A stretch of DNA of 64,000 nucleotides from Subdoligranulum sp. (GCA_004555405.1 SFIE01000002.1:1-64000); one strand, 5' to 3'; shown: positions 8,806 through 17,904, counted from the first letter of the stretch. The notes: generated by a model from the sequence alone, not told the origin. Translations and numbers: made by a program.

Positions 8806-9537
8806 ATGGTGGAAAAAGTATGGCTGGCACTGCGGGCAACGGCTTTTCCGCTTTTCTGCACGGTGGCCGGGGCCGGTGGGGTGTATGTGCTGGGCGGCGG
8901 CAAAAAACGCGGCGGCGAGCAGGTGATGAACGGCTTTGCGGCGGGGGTAATGCTGGCGGCCAGCTTTTTCAGCCTGCTGGTTCCGGCGGTGCAGGGGGCG
9001 GCCGGCTGGCACGCGCCCACGCTGGGCTTTGCGCTGGGGGTGGCGGGCCTTGCCGCTGCCGAAGCCGGTGCGGCGGCGCTGGGCCATGCGGCGCAAAGCA
9101 GCTGCCGTGCAGCCATGGGCATTGCGCTGCACAACCTGCCCGAGGGCATGGTGGTGGGGCTGGCGGCTGTGCTGGCCATGGGCGGCAGCGCCGAAATGCG
9201 GGCCGGTGCGGCGGCACTCAGCGTGGGCATAGGGCTGCAGAATCTGCCCGAGGGCGCAGCGGTAAGCCTGCCGCTGCACCGTGCGGGGCAAAGCCGAAAC
9301 AAAGCCTTTGCGGCGGGGGTGGCCAGCGGCCTGGTGGAGCCGGTGGGCGGGGTGATAGCGGCCCTGATGGCCGGGTGGGTGAGCGCACTGATGCCGTGGA
9401 TGCTGGCCGGGGCTGCGGGTGTGATGGTGGCCATTACCCTGCAGGACCTTGTTCCCGATGCCATAAAAACGCGGTGGGGCGCGGCGGCGCTGTGGCTGGG
9501 CTTTGTGCTGATGATGGCGATGGATCTGGCACTGTGA
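8806..9537 (+). CDS. ZIP family divalent metal transporter
   Basis: Membrane protein of 243 residues with about eight helices, ZIP family (PF02535), likely moving Zn2+ or a similar divalent metal. The two metal-site motifs are present: HNLPEG at residues 109-114 and QNLPEG at 145-150, where the first histidine of the second motif is replaced by Gln as in many prokaryotic members. The start at 8806 follows a long purine-rich site, AGGGGGAGGGG. No metal-responsive regulator is adjacent; the next gene is a MarR regulator for an efflux pump with its own promoter. Confidence 0.9.
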   Translation: MVEKVWLALRATAFPLFCTVAGAGGVYVLGGGKKRGGEQVMNGFAAGVMLAASFFSLLVPAVQGAAGWHAPTLGFALGVAGLAAAEAGAAALGHAAQSSCRAAMGIALHNLPEGMVVGLAAVLAMGGSAEMRAGAAALSVGIGLQNLPEGAAVSLPLHRAGQSRNKAFAAGVASGLVEPVGGVIAALMAGWVSALMPWMLAGAAGVMVAITLQDLVPDAIKTRWGAAALWLGFVLMMAMDLAL

Positions 9538-9584
9538 ACCGGGGAAAACGCTGCGAAAGTTTATAAAACCCTAATAAATAAATG

Positions 9585-9626
9585 GTTGACCCGTCAAGCA
9601 GGCGGTGCTATACTTGACGGGTCAAC
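9585..9626 (+). promoter_or_regulatory. marR promoter with two operator boxes
   Basis: TTGACC (9586-9591), 17-base spacer, TATACT (9609-9614). Two MarR-type boxes of the form TTGAC-N2-GTCAA overlap it, at 9586-9597 (covering the -35) and 9614-9625 (just after the -10); together they form a perfect 14-bp inverted repeat with a 14-bp gap. This predicts autorepression. Confidence 0.85.
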
Positions 9627-9658
9627 TATAATATCTACAGGAAAGGAGAAAGCGCGGC

Positions 9659-10081
9659 GTGGACACAATGGAGCAAAATTTCTCTTTGATATGCCGAAAA
9701 TTTACTAAGTTTTTAAACAGTGAGCTCAAAAATGCAGGCATCACCCCGGCCGAGCTGAGCTATCTGAGTTATCTTCTGGAGCAAAACGGCATGACCCAGG
9801 ACGAGCTGGCCAAGGCTTCGTGCGTGGATAAGGCCGCGGTGACACGGGTGATGCAGACCCTGGAAAAAAAGGGCGTGGTGGAGCGCAGGGCAGACGAAGC
9901 GGACAAGCGCGCCAACCGGATCTACCTCACCGACAAGGCTTATCACTATGCAGATGTAAGGAAAGAAGTGCGGCAAAAGTGGTTGAGGATCATTGATGTG
10001 CAAATGAGCCAGCAGGAAATGCAGCAGCTGGAACAGCATGTGGAAGAAATTGCCGAAAAAGTGAAGAAGGCTGTGCCCTGA
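9659..10081 (+). CDS. MarR family transcriptional regulator of the efflux operon
   Basis: Winged-helix dimeric repressor of 140 residues. The HTH region (about 45-100) reads GMTQDELAKASCVDKAAVTRVMQTLEKKGVVERR, followed by the wing DKRANRIYLT. Translation probably begins with GTG at 9659, ten bases after AAGGAG; an ATG at 9668 is too far from that site. It sits directly ahead of an RND efflux operon, and the same palindromic box occurs in both promoters, so it very likely represses itself and the pump. The inducer is unknown. Confidence 0.92.
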   Translation: MDTMEQNFSLICRKFTKFLNSELKNAGITPAELSYLSYLLEQNGMTQDELAKASCVDKAAVTRVMQTLEKKGVVERRADEADKRANRIYLTDKAYHYADVRKEVRQKWLRIIDVQMSQQEMQQLEQHVEEIAEKVKKAVP

Positions 10082-10145
10082 AACAAGGGCGGCGAAAAAT
10101 GCAATACACAAATCTGAATAAAATGTAAAACTTACTTTGAATTGG

Positions 10146-10173
10146 TTGACGAATCAATTCATTGCAGTATGAT
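10146..10173 (+). promoter_or_regulatory. Efflux operon promoter with MarR box
   Basis: TTGACG, 16-base spacer, TATGAT. The -35 lies inside TTGACGAATCAA (10146-10157), the same palindromic box as at the marR promoter, predicting co-repression by MarR. Confidence 0.75.
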
Positions 10174-10250
10174 ACAAGCAGAAATACTTTGTGATAAAAC
10201 CGTGAGATCGATGGAAAAAAGAATGAAATGATCTCGAAAGGAAAGAAGAT

Positions 10251-11900
10251 ATGAAAACAAACATCAAGCGTGTGGCGGCGGCGCTGTGCAGCTGCACTTT
10301 GCTGGCAGCAGGGCTTACGGCCTGCGGCAGCACAGAAGCAGAATCGGTGATGGACCCGACCGTTGCGGTGCAGGTGCAGAATGTGCGCCGGGGCAGCATT
10401 GAGCTGCAGGGCACTTATGTGGGTTCGGTTTCGGCCGCAGAAAGCGTGAATGTGATCCCGCTGGTGCAGGGCGCCACGGTGGAAAGCGTGAATGTGGCGG
10501 TTGGCAGCGAGGTGAAGCAGGGGCAGGTGTTGGCTAAGCTGGACAGCACCAGCGCTGATCTGACGGCCAAAAATGCGCAGGCTGCCTATAATTCGGCCCT
10601 GGCACAGGCACAGGGTGCCCTGGGCGGCCAGTGGAAAACCAACATATACAGCGCTGAGCGCGGTATTGACCAGCTGGATGATAATATCGATAATATGAAC
10701 GATAGCATCGATGATTTTAAAAATGGGACAGCCTACAAGATGGCCAAAAACGCCCGCAACGATGCCAAAGCAATCTATGATACGCTGCGTGATCAGACAA
10801 GCAGTTACAAGAGTATTCAGAGCCTTGCAGTCGGGATCACAGAGCAAAACAAAGATTTGCTTGCAGCAATGCAGGTAAGCGGCAATGTGGGGGATACAGC
10901 CGAGGTGAAAGGCAATGGTGCATATTATGTAAACTCGCTGGCCGAGATTGCAAACTTGGGCGAAGCCGAAAGCGGTATGGATTCTACTGCACGCAAGAAT
11001 GTGCTGGCTATGAAGCAGTTTGTTGATAACGGAGGCGTTTTGGAAAGCCTTACTGATGCTAAAGTGGACGCCGCTAAAGCAGGCTACGATCAGGCACAGA
11101 TTGCATTTGACCAGGTGGATTCTCAGTTGAGCCAGCTGGAAACCCAGCGCGACAGCCTGAAAGCCCAAAAGGAGACTGCCGAGGGCACGCTGGACATTAC
11201 GCAAAGCGAAACCTACAACGAAACCGTGGCCTCGCTGCAGGCTGGCCTGGCACAGGCGCAGGTGGGGCTGGACAGCGCCGCCTACCAGCAAAGTCTGTAC
11301 ACCCTCACAGCCCCCATCAGCGGCACGGTGGAAAGCGTGGGCCTTACCAAAAACGGCATGGCATCGGCCAGCAGCATTGCGTTTACCATTTCCAACAAAA
11401 ACACCATGCAGGTGACTTTTTATGTAACCGAGGATGTGCGCGATGAATTCACGGCCGGTCAGGCTGTAACGGTCAGCCGCGGCAGCAGCACCTATGGCGG
11501 CACCATCACCGAGATCGGCAATGCAGTGGATATGCAAAAGGGCCTGTTTAAGGTAAAGGCTACGATCTACGATATGCCCGATCTCGCCAGCGGTGTTACC
11601 GCCAGCATCACCACCACCTGCCACAGCGCCAAGGATGTGATCGTGATCCCCTGCGACGCCGTGTATTATGAAAACGGCGATGCCTATGTGTTTGTGGCGC
11701 GTGACGGCACGGCGGTGAAAACCCCTGTGGAAACCGGCATTTATGATGACCAGAACATTGCCATCACCAGCGGCCTGATCGAGGGCCAGCAGGTGATCAC
11801 CACCTGGTCGGCCAATCTGATCGATGGCTGTGCCATCACCGTTCCCGGGCAAGAGGAAGCCGAAGAAACAGCGGATTCCGCCGCATCGGCACAGGGCTGA
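10251..11900 (+). CDS. RND efflux periplasmic adaptor (HlyD/MFP family) lipoprotein
   Basis: Membrane fusion protein of 549 residues that partners the RND pump encoded next. It has a signal peptide with lipobox LTAC (Cys about 25), so it should be a lipoprotein on the outer face of the membrane. A biotinyl-lipoyl-like half (GATVESVNVAVGSEVKQGQVLAKLD) precedes a long Ala/Gln-rich coiled-coil hairpin (about 100-330), then the second lipoyl half and beta-barrel domains. The hairpin is longer than in many MFPs. It starts behind AAAGGAAAGAAG, 17 bases before the pump gene. Confidence 0.92.
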   Translation: MKTNIKRVAAALCSCTLLAAGLTACGSTEAESVMDPTVAVQVQNVRRGSIELQGTYVGSVSAAESVNVIPLVQGATVESVNVAVGSEVKQGQVLAKLDSTSADLTAKNAQAAYNSALAQAQGALGGQWKTNIYSAERGIDQLDDNIDNMNDSIDDFKNGTAYKMAKNARNDAKAIYDTLRDQTSSYKSIQSLAVGITEQNKDLLAAMQVSGNVGDTAEVKGNGAYYVNSLAEIANLGEAESGMDSTARKNVLAMKQFVDNGGVLESLTDAKVDAAKAGYDQAQIAFDQVDSQLSQLETQRDSLKAQKETAEGTLDITQSETYNETVASLQAGLAQAQVGLDSAAYQQSLYTLTAPISGTVESVGLTKNGMASASSIAFTISNKNTMQVTFYVTEDVRDEFTAGQAVTVSRGSSTYGGTITEIGNAVDMQKGLFKVKATIYDMPDLASGVTASITTTCHSAKDVIVIPCDAVYYENGDAYVFVARDGTAVKTPVETGIYDDQNIAITSGLIEGQQVITTWSANLIDGCAITVPGQEEAEETADSAASAQG

Positions 11901-11917
11901 GGCCGGGGGATACAGGA

Positions 11918-14900
11918 ATGACAAAATTAGTATTAAAACGCCCGGTTTCCACCCTTTTGGTGATTTTGGCGATCGTGGTGTTCGGCGTGGCCTCGCTGCT
12001 GGGAATGCCCATGGAGCTGATGCAGGACATGAATATGCCCATGCAGCTGGTGATGGTGGTATACCCCGGCGCTTCGGCCAGCGATGTGGACAGTCTGGTG
12101 GTAGACCCCATCGAGGACGCGGTGTCCACGCTTTCCGGTGTTTCCAGCGTGACCAGCTATGCCAACGAAAACATGGCCATGGTGATGCTGATGTATGACT
12201 ATGACACCGACAACGATGACAACTATTCGGCCTTAAAAGAAAAGCTGGACGGCCTGCAAAGCACCCTTCCGGACAGCTGCCATACCCCGAGCATCATGGA
12301 AATGAGCGTGAACTCCATGCCCACCATGATGGTTTCGGTGAACTCCAACGGCAGCACCGATGCGCTGAAATATGCCGAGGATACCGTGGTGCCCGAGCTG
12401 GAAAAGCTGAGCGGCGTGGCACAGGTGGAAACCAGCGGCGGCACCGAAAACTATGTGCAGGTGCTGCTGAACGAAGAAAAAATGAGCCAGTACGGGCTGA
12501 ATATCTCCACCATCGCCCAAATGATCGGCGCAGCGGATTTCACCATTCCGGCGGGCAGCGTTTCCAATGGCAATCAGGATCTGAGCGTGAGCGCTGTGGC
12601 CGAGCTGAAGGATCTGGAATCCATCCGCAATGTCACCCTCACCACGGGCACCGGTGCGCTGATCCATCTTTCGGATGTGGCAACGGTGCAGTACAAGCAA
12701 AAGGATGCCAGCAGCATCAGCCGCTACAACGGCAATGCCAATATCAGCCTGACCATCACCAAAACCCAGAGCGCCTCCACCATGGATGTGTGCAAGCGCA
12801 TTCAGCGCGTTCTGGACCGCTGCACCAACAACGCCATTTCCTTTGAGGTGACCTACACCTCGGCCGACAGCATTCAGCAAACCATGCAGCAGGTGCTGCA
12901 AACGCTGGCACAGGGCGTTTTGTTTACCATGGCGGTGCTGTTTTTGTTCTTTGGCAATATAAAAGCCAGCCTGATCGTGGGCAGCAGTATGCCCATCTCG
13001 GTGCTGCTGGCCATTGTGATCATCAACTTTGGCATGGGCTATTCGCTGAATGTGATGACAGGCGGCGCACTGATTCTGGCCATCGGCATGATCGTGGATA
13101 ACTCCATTGTTGTGCTGGAAAGCTGCTTCCGTATGCGGGAGGAAAAGCTGCCCTTCCGCGAGGCCGCTTTGCGCGGCGCAGGCGAGGTGAGCGCTTCGGT
13201 GCTGGCCTCCACCATCACCACGGTGGTGGTGTATGTGCCCATGGCCATGGTGGGCGGCATGAGCGGCCAGATGCTGGGCCCCCTTGCGTGGACCATTGTG
13301 TTTGTTATGATCGCCTCGCTTCTGGGCGCCGTGTCGGTGGGGCCGCTGGCATTCGTATACTTAAAGCCCAAGGCAAAAGAAGATCTGCCCATCAACCGCC
13401 TTTTGGCAAAATTCAATCGCTTTTATAACCAAGCGCTGCGCACAGTGCTGCACCACAAAAAAATCACCATGCTGGCCACAGTGGGCATGATGGTGGTGGC
13501 TGTTTTTGCGGCCACGCAGTGCAATCTGGAACTGATCCCCAGCAGCTACGACGGCAGCATTTCGGTAACAGCCAACTTCCGCTCGGGCACCAAGCTGGAA
13601 ACCATGAACCAGCTGATCGCCCCGGTGGAGCAAATGCTGCTGGAGGATGAAAATTTTGATACCGTAAACCTTTCCATTTCGGGCAGCTCGGCCACCATTT
13701 CGGCCTATGCCGTTGAGGGCTGCAAGCGCAGCAGCGAGGACGCTGTGACCGAGTATACCCGTGCGCTGGAAAAATACACCAATATGGATATCGAGGTGGC
13801 TCCCTCGGGCGGTGCCAGCAGCTCGATGAGCTCAATGGGCACCAGCTCCGGCACCGAGATCGACCTGCAGGGCACCGATCTGGACGCCCTGAAGCAGGGC
13901 GCTTCCATGGTGGAGGAGATCATGCGCCAAACCCCGGGCGTGATCCGCGTGGCCAACGATTTTGCCCAAAGCCAAACCACGGCGCACATTGTGGTGGACC
14001 CGCAGCTGGCCATGAATGTGGGGCTTGCCCCGGCGCAGGTATCCATGAATGTGTACAACACTCTTTCGGGCGTGGATGCAGCCGATGTGACCATTGACGG
14101 CGAGGACTATGATGTGACCGTGGAGTACCCCAAGGGCCGCTACGACAACATCACCTCGCTGTTGGATCAGCCGCTGTCTACACCTTACGGCTCGCTCACC
14201 ACCCTGGGAGAGATCGCACAGGTGAAATATGTAAGCACGCTGCAGACCATTAAACGCCAGAATGGTATGTATCAGATCGCTGTTACGGCCTCTACCACCG
14301 GCACAGCCCGCTGGACGGCGCAAAAAAGCATTGAGGCCGCCGTGGCCAAGCTGGAGCTGCCCCAGGGCGTGAGCCGCAGCTCCAGCGTGCTGCAGGATAT
14401 GCAGAACGACGAGCTTACCGGCCTGCTGAAATCCATTTTAACGGCGGTGTTCCTGGTATTTCTGGTAATGGCCATGCAGTTTGAAAGCGTGCGCTTCAGC
14501 CTGATGGTGATGACCTGCATTCCCTTTAGTCTGATCGGCTCGTTCCTGCTCATGTTTATTTCCGGCACGACCTTCAGCATGATCTCGATGATGGGCATTC
14601 TGATGCTGATGGGCATTGTGGTGAACAACGGCATTCTGCTGGTGGACACCACCAACCAGCTGCGTGAAACCGGCCTGGGCATTGAGGAAGCGCTGGTGCA
14701 GGCGGGCAAAATTCGCATTCGTCCCATTTTGATGACCACCCTGACCACCATTCTTTCCATGCTGCCCATGCTGTTTACCAACGACCCCACCATGAAGATC
14801 ATGAACAGCATGGCGGTGGTGATCATCGGCGGTTTGGTGGCCTCTACCGTGCTGGCCATGTTTGTGATGCCCGCCTTCTATATGCTGCTTACGCGCCGCA

Positions 14901-15046
14901 AAAAGCGCCCCCTCAAGCGCGCCGCCAAGGGCGAGGATGAACAGGACCTTTCGGATCATTATCCCGAGTGCGATCAGCCCATGCAGGAAACCCAGCTGCC
15001 CGAAAATTTGCGTATGCCCGGTGATGAAAACTGGCCCAAGGCGTAA
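11918..15046 (+). CDS. Efflux RND transporter permease (AcrB/HAE1-like)
   Basis: Proton-driven exporter of 1042 residues, the standard RND length. It has one N-terminal helix, a large extracytoplasmic loop, a six-helix block (about 330-500) with the conserved GGALILAIGMIVDNSIVVLE segment, a second large loop and a final block containing MGILMLMGIVVNNGILLVD. Sequence type is the Firmicute AcrB/HAE1 group. It forms an operon with the lipoprotein adaptor; no outer-membrane factor is present, as expected if the cell has a single membrane. Substrates are unknown; MarR control suggests toxic small molecules or bile-type compounds. Confidence 0.94.
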   Translation: MTKLVLKRPVSTLLVILAIVVFGVASLLGMPMELMQDMNMPMQLVMVVYPGASASDVDSLVVDPIEDAVSTLSGVSSVTSYANENMAMVMLMYDYDTDNDDNYSALKEKLDGLQSTLPDSCHTPSIMEMSVNSMPTMMVSVNSNGSTDALKYAEDTVVPELEKLSGVAQVETSGGTENYVQVLLNEEKMSQYGLNISTIAQMIGAADFTIPAGSVSNGNQDLSVSAVAELKDLESIRNVTLTTGTGALIHLSDVATVQYKQKDASSISRYNGNANISLTITKTQSASTMDVCKRIQRVLDRCTNNAISFEVTYTSADSIQQTMQQVLQTLAQGVLFTMAVLFLFFGNIKASLIVGSSMPISVLLAIVIINFGMGYSLNVMTGGALILAIGMIVDNSIVVLESCFRMREEKLPFREAALRGAGEVSASVLASTITTVVVYVPMAMVGGMSGQMLGPLAWTIVFVMIASLLGAVSVGPLAFVYLKPKAKEDLPINRLLAKFNRFYNQALRTVLHHKKITMLATVGMMVVAVFAATQCNLELIPSSYDGSISVTANFRSGTKLETMNQLIAPVEQMLLEDENFDTVNLSISGSSATISAYAVEGCKRSSEDAVTEYTRALEKYTNMDIEVAPSGGASSSMSSMGTSSGTEIDLQGTDLDALKQGASMVEEIMRQTPGVIRVANDFAQSQTTAHIVVDPQLAMNVGLAPAQVSMNVYNTLSGVDAADVTIDGEDYDVTVEYPKGRYDNITSLLDQPLSTPYGSLTTLGEIAQVKYVSTLQTIKRQNGMYQIAVTASTTGTARWTAQKSIEAAVAKLELPQGVSRSSSVLQDMQNDELTGLLKSILTAVFLVFLVMAMQFESVRFSLMVMTCIPFSLIGSFLLMFISGTTFSMISMMGILMLMGIVVNNGILLVDTTNQLRETGLGIEEALVQAGKIRIRPILMTTLTTILSMLPMLFTNDPTMKIMNSMAVVIIGGLVASTVLAMFVMPAFYMLLTRRKKRPLKRAAKGEDEQDLSDHYPECDQPMQETQLPENLRMPGDENWPKA

Positions 15047-15061
15047 TACGGCAAAAAGCAC

Positions 15062-15091
15062 TTGACAAGAAGCCCGCTTTGCCATTACAAT
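15062..15091 (+). promoter_or_regulatory. SCIFF peptide promoter
   Basis: TTGACA, 18-base spacer, TACAAT, about 75 bases ahead of the SCIFF start, showing that the peptide is transcribed separately from the efflux operon. Confidence 0.75.
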
Positions 15092-15164
15092 AAATCTATG
15101 AATCTATATTGATTCGGGCGCTTACTCTGCGCCCGGTCAACAGTAAAAAAGGAGTGACTGATCC

Positions 15165-15308
15165 ATGAACCATATCCAGACTCTGGAAACCCGTGATCTG
15201 GCTGCAAGCCTGAACAACGGTGGCTGCGGCGAATGCCAGACTTCTTGCCAGTCCGCTTGCAAGACCAGCTGTGGCGTTGCCAACCAGCAGTGCGAGAACA
15301 AGAACTGA
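15165..15308 (+). CDS. scfA: SCIFF ranthipeptide precursor (six cysteines in forty-five residues)
   Basis: A 47-residue ribosomal peptide. Cysteines fall at positions 21, 24, 28, 32, 36 and 43 after a leader that begins MNHIQTLETRDL, the standard SCIFF (TIGR03973) arrangement. In characterised ranthipeptides the maturase links Cys sulfur to side-chain carbons (beta/gamma thioethers) of nearby residues such as Thr; Thr27 and Thr34 stand near the cysteines here. GGAG ends about 11 bases before the ATG. A terminator separates it from the maturase gene, which should give much more peptide mRNA than enzyme mRNA. In Clostridia SCIFF is nearly universal; reported roles involve quorum sensing, but its main function is not settled. 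Confidence 0.95.
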   Translation: MNHIQTLETRDLAASLNNGGCGECQTSCQSACKTSCGVANQQCENKN

Positions 15309-15341
15309 TTTCTTGTTGGCCGAAGCTTGAACTTTCAAAAA

Positions 15342-15378
15342 TGCCGTGCTGTCAAATCGGCAGCACGGCGTTTTTGCG
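15342..15378 (+). terminator. Terminator/attenuator between SCIFF and its maturase
   Basis: GCCGTGCTG pairs with CAGCACGGC and is followed by GTTTTTG. Read-through would supply the maturase gene, which starts 25 bases later. Confidence 0.85.
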
Positions 15379-15402
15379 TATAAATGTGAGGAAACTGAAT
15401 CA

Positions 15403-16839
15403 ATGATCCATCAGTATAAAATGAATGGCTATAACATCGTGGTGGATGTGTATAGCGGCGGCGTTCACGCCGTGGACGAGTTGGCCTATGATATTATTGC
15501 GCTGTTTGAAAACCACTCGGCCGATGAGATCGTGGCCGAAATGGCCAAGGCACACCCCGAAACGCCCGAAAGCGAAGTGCGCGAGGTGATCGGGGCGGTG
15601 CAGGGCTTAAAGGATGCAGGCAAGCTGTTTGCCCCCGACATCTATGCCGACCATGCTTTTGATTTTAAAAACCGCAGCACGGTGGTAAAGGCGCTGTGCC
15701 TGCACGTGGCGCACACCTGCAACCTGAACTGTGAGTATTGCTTTGCCGCACAGGGCAAATTCCACGGCCAGGCAGCACTTATGAGCTTTGAAACCGGAAA
15801 ACGCGCGCTGGATTTTCTGATTGAAAATTCCGGTACCCGCCGCAATCTGGAAGTGGACTTTTTCGGCGGCGAGCCGCTGATGAACTGGGATGTGTGCAAG
15901 CGCCTGATCCGGTATGCCCGCAGCATTGAAAAAGAAAAAGGCAAAAACTTCCGCTTTACCCTTACCACCAACGGCATGAATATCGATGATGATGTGATCG
16001 AGTTTGCCAACAAAGAGTGCCACAATGTGGTGCTTAGTCTGGATGGCCGCAAGGAAATTCACGATGCCAAGCGCGTAACGGCCAGCGGCAAGGGCAGCTA
16101 TGATACCATTGTGCCCAAGTTCCAAAAGCTGGTGCAGGCCCGCGGCGGCAAGGGCTATTATATGCGCGGCACCTTTACCCACGAAAATCTGGATTTCACC
16201 AACGATATTTTCCACATGGCCGATCTGGGCTTTACCGAGCTTTCCATGGAGCCTGTGGTGTGCGCCGAAACCGAGCCCTATGCCCTGCGCAAAGAGGACC
16301 TGCCCGTGCTGTTTGACCAGTACGAGCTGCTGGCCAAGGATATGCTGCGCCGCGAAAAAGAAGGCCACCCCATTACTTTCTATCATTATATGCTGGACCT
16401 CACCGGCGGCCCCTGCGTGTATAAGCGCATTTCCGGCTGCGGCAGCGGCACCGAGTATATGGCTGTTACCCCCACGGGTGAGCTGTATCCCTGCCACCAG
16501 TTTGTGGGTGACCCTGCCTACAAGATGGGCGATATCTGGAACGGCGTGACCAACACTGCCCTGCGGGATGAATTTAAGCTGTGCAACGCCTACGCCCGCC
16601 CGGATTGCAAGGATTGCTGGGCCCGCCTGTATTGCTCGGGGGGCTGTGCGGCCAACGCCTACCACGCCACCGGCAGCATCAAGGGCATTTATGAGTACGG
16701 CTGCGAATTGTTCCGCAAGCGTATGGAATGCGCCATTATGATGCAGGTGGCACACCAGTGTGATCCTGCGCTGGCTGCCTATGCCAACCATGCCAAGGGC
16801 GCAACCGGCTGCGATGGCTGCTCGGCCTGTGCGGATTGA
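15403..16839 (+). CDS. scfB: Radical SAM SCIFF peptide maturase (thioether-forming, SPASM type)
   Basis: Radical SAM enzyme of 478 residues that installs thioether cross-links in the SCIFF peptide. The N-terminal part (about 1-90) resembles a RiPP recognition element. The SAM cluster motif is Cys106-x3-Cys110-x2-Cys113 (CNLNCEYC), followed by FFGGEPLMNW. The C-terminal SPASM domain has the auxiliary-cluster cysteines around CGSGTEYMAVTPTGELYPC and CKDCWARLYCSGGC. It ends in a Cys-rich tail, GCDGCSACAD. The start at 15403 is preceded by GTGAGGAAA; the frame is open upstream through the terminator but has no better site there. Confidence 0.96.
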   Translation: MIHQYKMNGYNIVVDVYSGGVHAVDELAYDIIALFENHSADEIVAEMAKAHPETPESEVREVIGAVQGLKDAGKLFAPDIYADHAFDFKNRSTVVKALCLHVAHTCNLNCEYCFAAQGKFHGQAALMSFETGKRALDFLIENSGTRRNLEVDFFGGEPLMNWDVCKRLIRYARSIEKEKGKNFRFTLTTNGMNIDDDVIEFANKECHNVVLSLDGRKEIHDAKRVTASGKGSYDTIVPKFQKLVQARGGKGYYMRGTFTHENLDFTNDIFHMADLGFTELSMEPVVCAETEPYALRKEDLPVLFDQYELLAKDMLRREKEGHPITFYHYMLDLTGGPCVYKRISGCGSGTEYMAVTPTGELYPCHQFVGDPAYKMGDIWNGVTNTALRDEFKLCNAYARPDCKDCWARLYCSGGCAANAYHATGSIKGIYEYGCELFRKRMECAIMMQVAHQCDPALAAYANHAKGATGCDGCSACAD

Positions 16840-16865
16840 TGGGCCGAAAAACGATAAATACAGCA

Positions 16866-16902
16866 AAAAGGCTGCCCGTTCGCTTGCGGGCAGCCTTTTT
16901 TG
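16866..16902 (+). terminator. scfB terminator
   Basis: AAGGCTGCCCG pairs with CGGGCAGCCTT, followed by TTTTT. Confidence 0.88.
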
Positions 16903-16928
16903 TACAAGAAAGATCACTTTCGATAAAA

Positions 16929-16968
16929 ATAAAAGCCTCACGAAAGAGTGATTCTTTCGTGAGGCTTT
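16929..16968 (-). terminator. tRNA-Trp terminator
   Basis: AAGCCTCACGAAAGA pairs with TCTTTCGTGAGGCTT; on the minus strand a T-rich run follows. It sits directly after the tRNA 3' end. Confidence 0.85.
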
Positions 16969-16969
16969 T

Positions 16970-17045
16970 TGGCAGGGGCAGAAGGATTCGAACCCTCGGC
17001 ACGCGGTTTTGGAGACCGCTGCTCTACCAACTGAGCTATACCCCT
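16970..17045 (-). tRNA. tRNA-Trp (CCA)
   Basis: The minus strand folds into a full cloverleaf: acceptor AGGGGTA with TGCCCCT, D-arm AGCTCAGTTGGTAGAGC, anticodon loop CTCCAAA with anticodon CCA, and T-loop TTCGAAT. Discriminator G and the 3' CCA are encoded. Confidence 0.96.
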
Positions 17046-17056
17046 AAGACTTGTTT

Positions 17057-17085
17057 AGTATACCACCGAGAGGGCGCTGTGTCAA
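17057..17085 (-). promoter_or_regulatory. tRNA-Trp promoter
   Basis: On the minus strand: TTGACA, 17-base spacer, TATACT, just ahead of the tRNA. Confidence 0.85.
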
Positions 17086-17105
17086 GAAAAAAATTAAATT
17101 TACCC

Positions 17106-17396
17106 TAAGGCAACCCCGCATAATTCCCGCCTGACGGCTTAAGAACCGCTCCAGCGGCTGCAGCACGACATCTGCGCCCCCCAAAATGCTCGCCCATGTC
17201 GGGCTGCGGTACCCGCATCGTGCTTCGGGAGCAAAAGCCCCTCGCACTCTGCGACCGCTGCCCCTGCTTCGGTTCGCTGTATCCGCCACCGGCGGCGCTC
17301 ACCTTTGCAGCACAAAGTATTGCCTGCGCTTTTGGCTTGGCATCTGGCGCACCTCGCGCGCCGTATCGGCACTTAGAATGATGCGATATTACCCTA
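17106..17396. repeat. MITE-like interspersed repeat, full copy A
   Basis: About 291 bp bounded by imperfect inverted ends: TAAGGCAACCCCGCATAATTC on the left, and TAGGGTAATATCGCATCATTC as the reverse complement of the right end. The interior is GC-rich and non-coding, and contains several small palindromes. The right 170 bases match 1-173, and the terminal parts match 43048-43225. It lies in the gap between the tRNA-Trp and tRNA-Asp/Thr promoters. From 17397 to 17666 I see no gene or recognisable RNA. Confidence 0.85.
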
Positions 17397-17666
17397 ATTC
17401 AGCTGCTTCAGAAAAAACGCCCGGTTTTATTTTTGCAAAAGCTTTTTGCCCGGCGGGGCCTATGGGGCCGGCACACGCGGAAAGCGGAAAATTTTTGGGG
17501 GCCGAAAAGGTAAATGCCGGAAATATTTTTTGTCATTTTGGGTGCGGTTTGGGCAAAATCAGGCAAAAAACAGGCATTCTGGCCCATGAAATTCAGAAAA
17601 TAAAATGCGGCACAGCGAATAAAACAAGGAAGAAAGAGAAAAAATAAAAAAAGTTTGAAAAAAGTG

Positions 17667-17695
17667 TTGACAATTAGGGGACGGCGAGCTATAAT
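17667..17695 (+). promoter_or_regulatory. tRNA-Asp/Thr promoter
   Basis: Perfect consensus: TTGACA, 17-base spacer, TATAAT, 54 bases before tRNA-Asp. Confidence 0.92.
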
Positions 17696-17749
17696 AAATA
17701 CCGTTGCAGCGGCCACGAGGCCACGGGGCAACAACAAAAACTCGGCTTT

Positions 17750-17826
17750 GGCCCGGTAGTTCAGTTGGTTAGAACGCTAGCCTGTCACGCTAGAGGTCGT
17801 CGGTTCGAGCCCGATCCGGGTCGCCA
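17750..17826 (+). tRNA. tRNA-Asp (GTC)
   Basis: Cloverleaf with acceptor GGCCCGG/CCGGGTC, anticodon stem CTAGC/GCTAG, loop CTGTCAC with anticodon GTC, T-loop TTCGAGC, discriminator G and encoded CCA. It is two bases upstream of tRNA-Thr in one transcript. Confidence 0.96.
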
Positions 17827-17828
17827 AT

Positions 17829-17904
<76 letters not shown>

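Noticed and set aside
9659-15046. The RND pump as the dedicated SCIFF exporter
   Set aside because: Adjacent, but the pump is MarR-controlled and the SCIFF unit has its own promoter; nothing in the sequence links them functionally.
17186-17647. 153-codon open frame through the interspersed repeat
   Set aside because: It starts inside the repeat, has no ribosome-binding site and no similarity to a known family; the repeat itself is non-coding.
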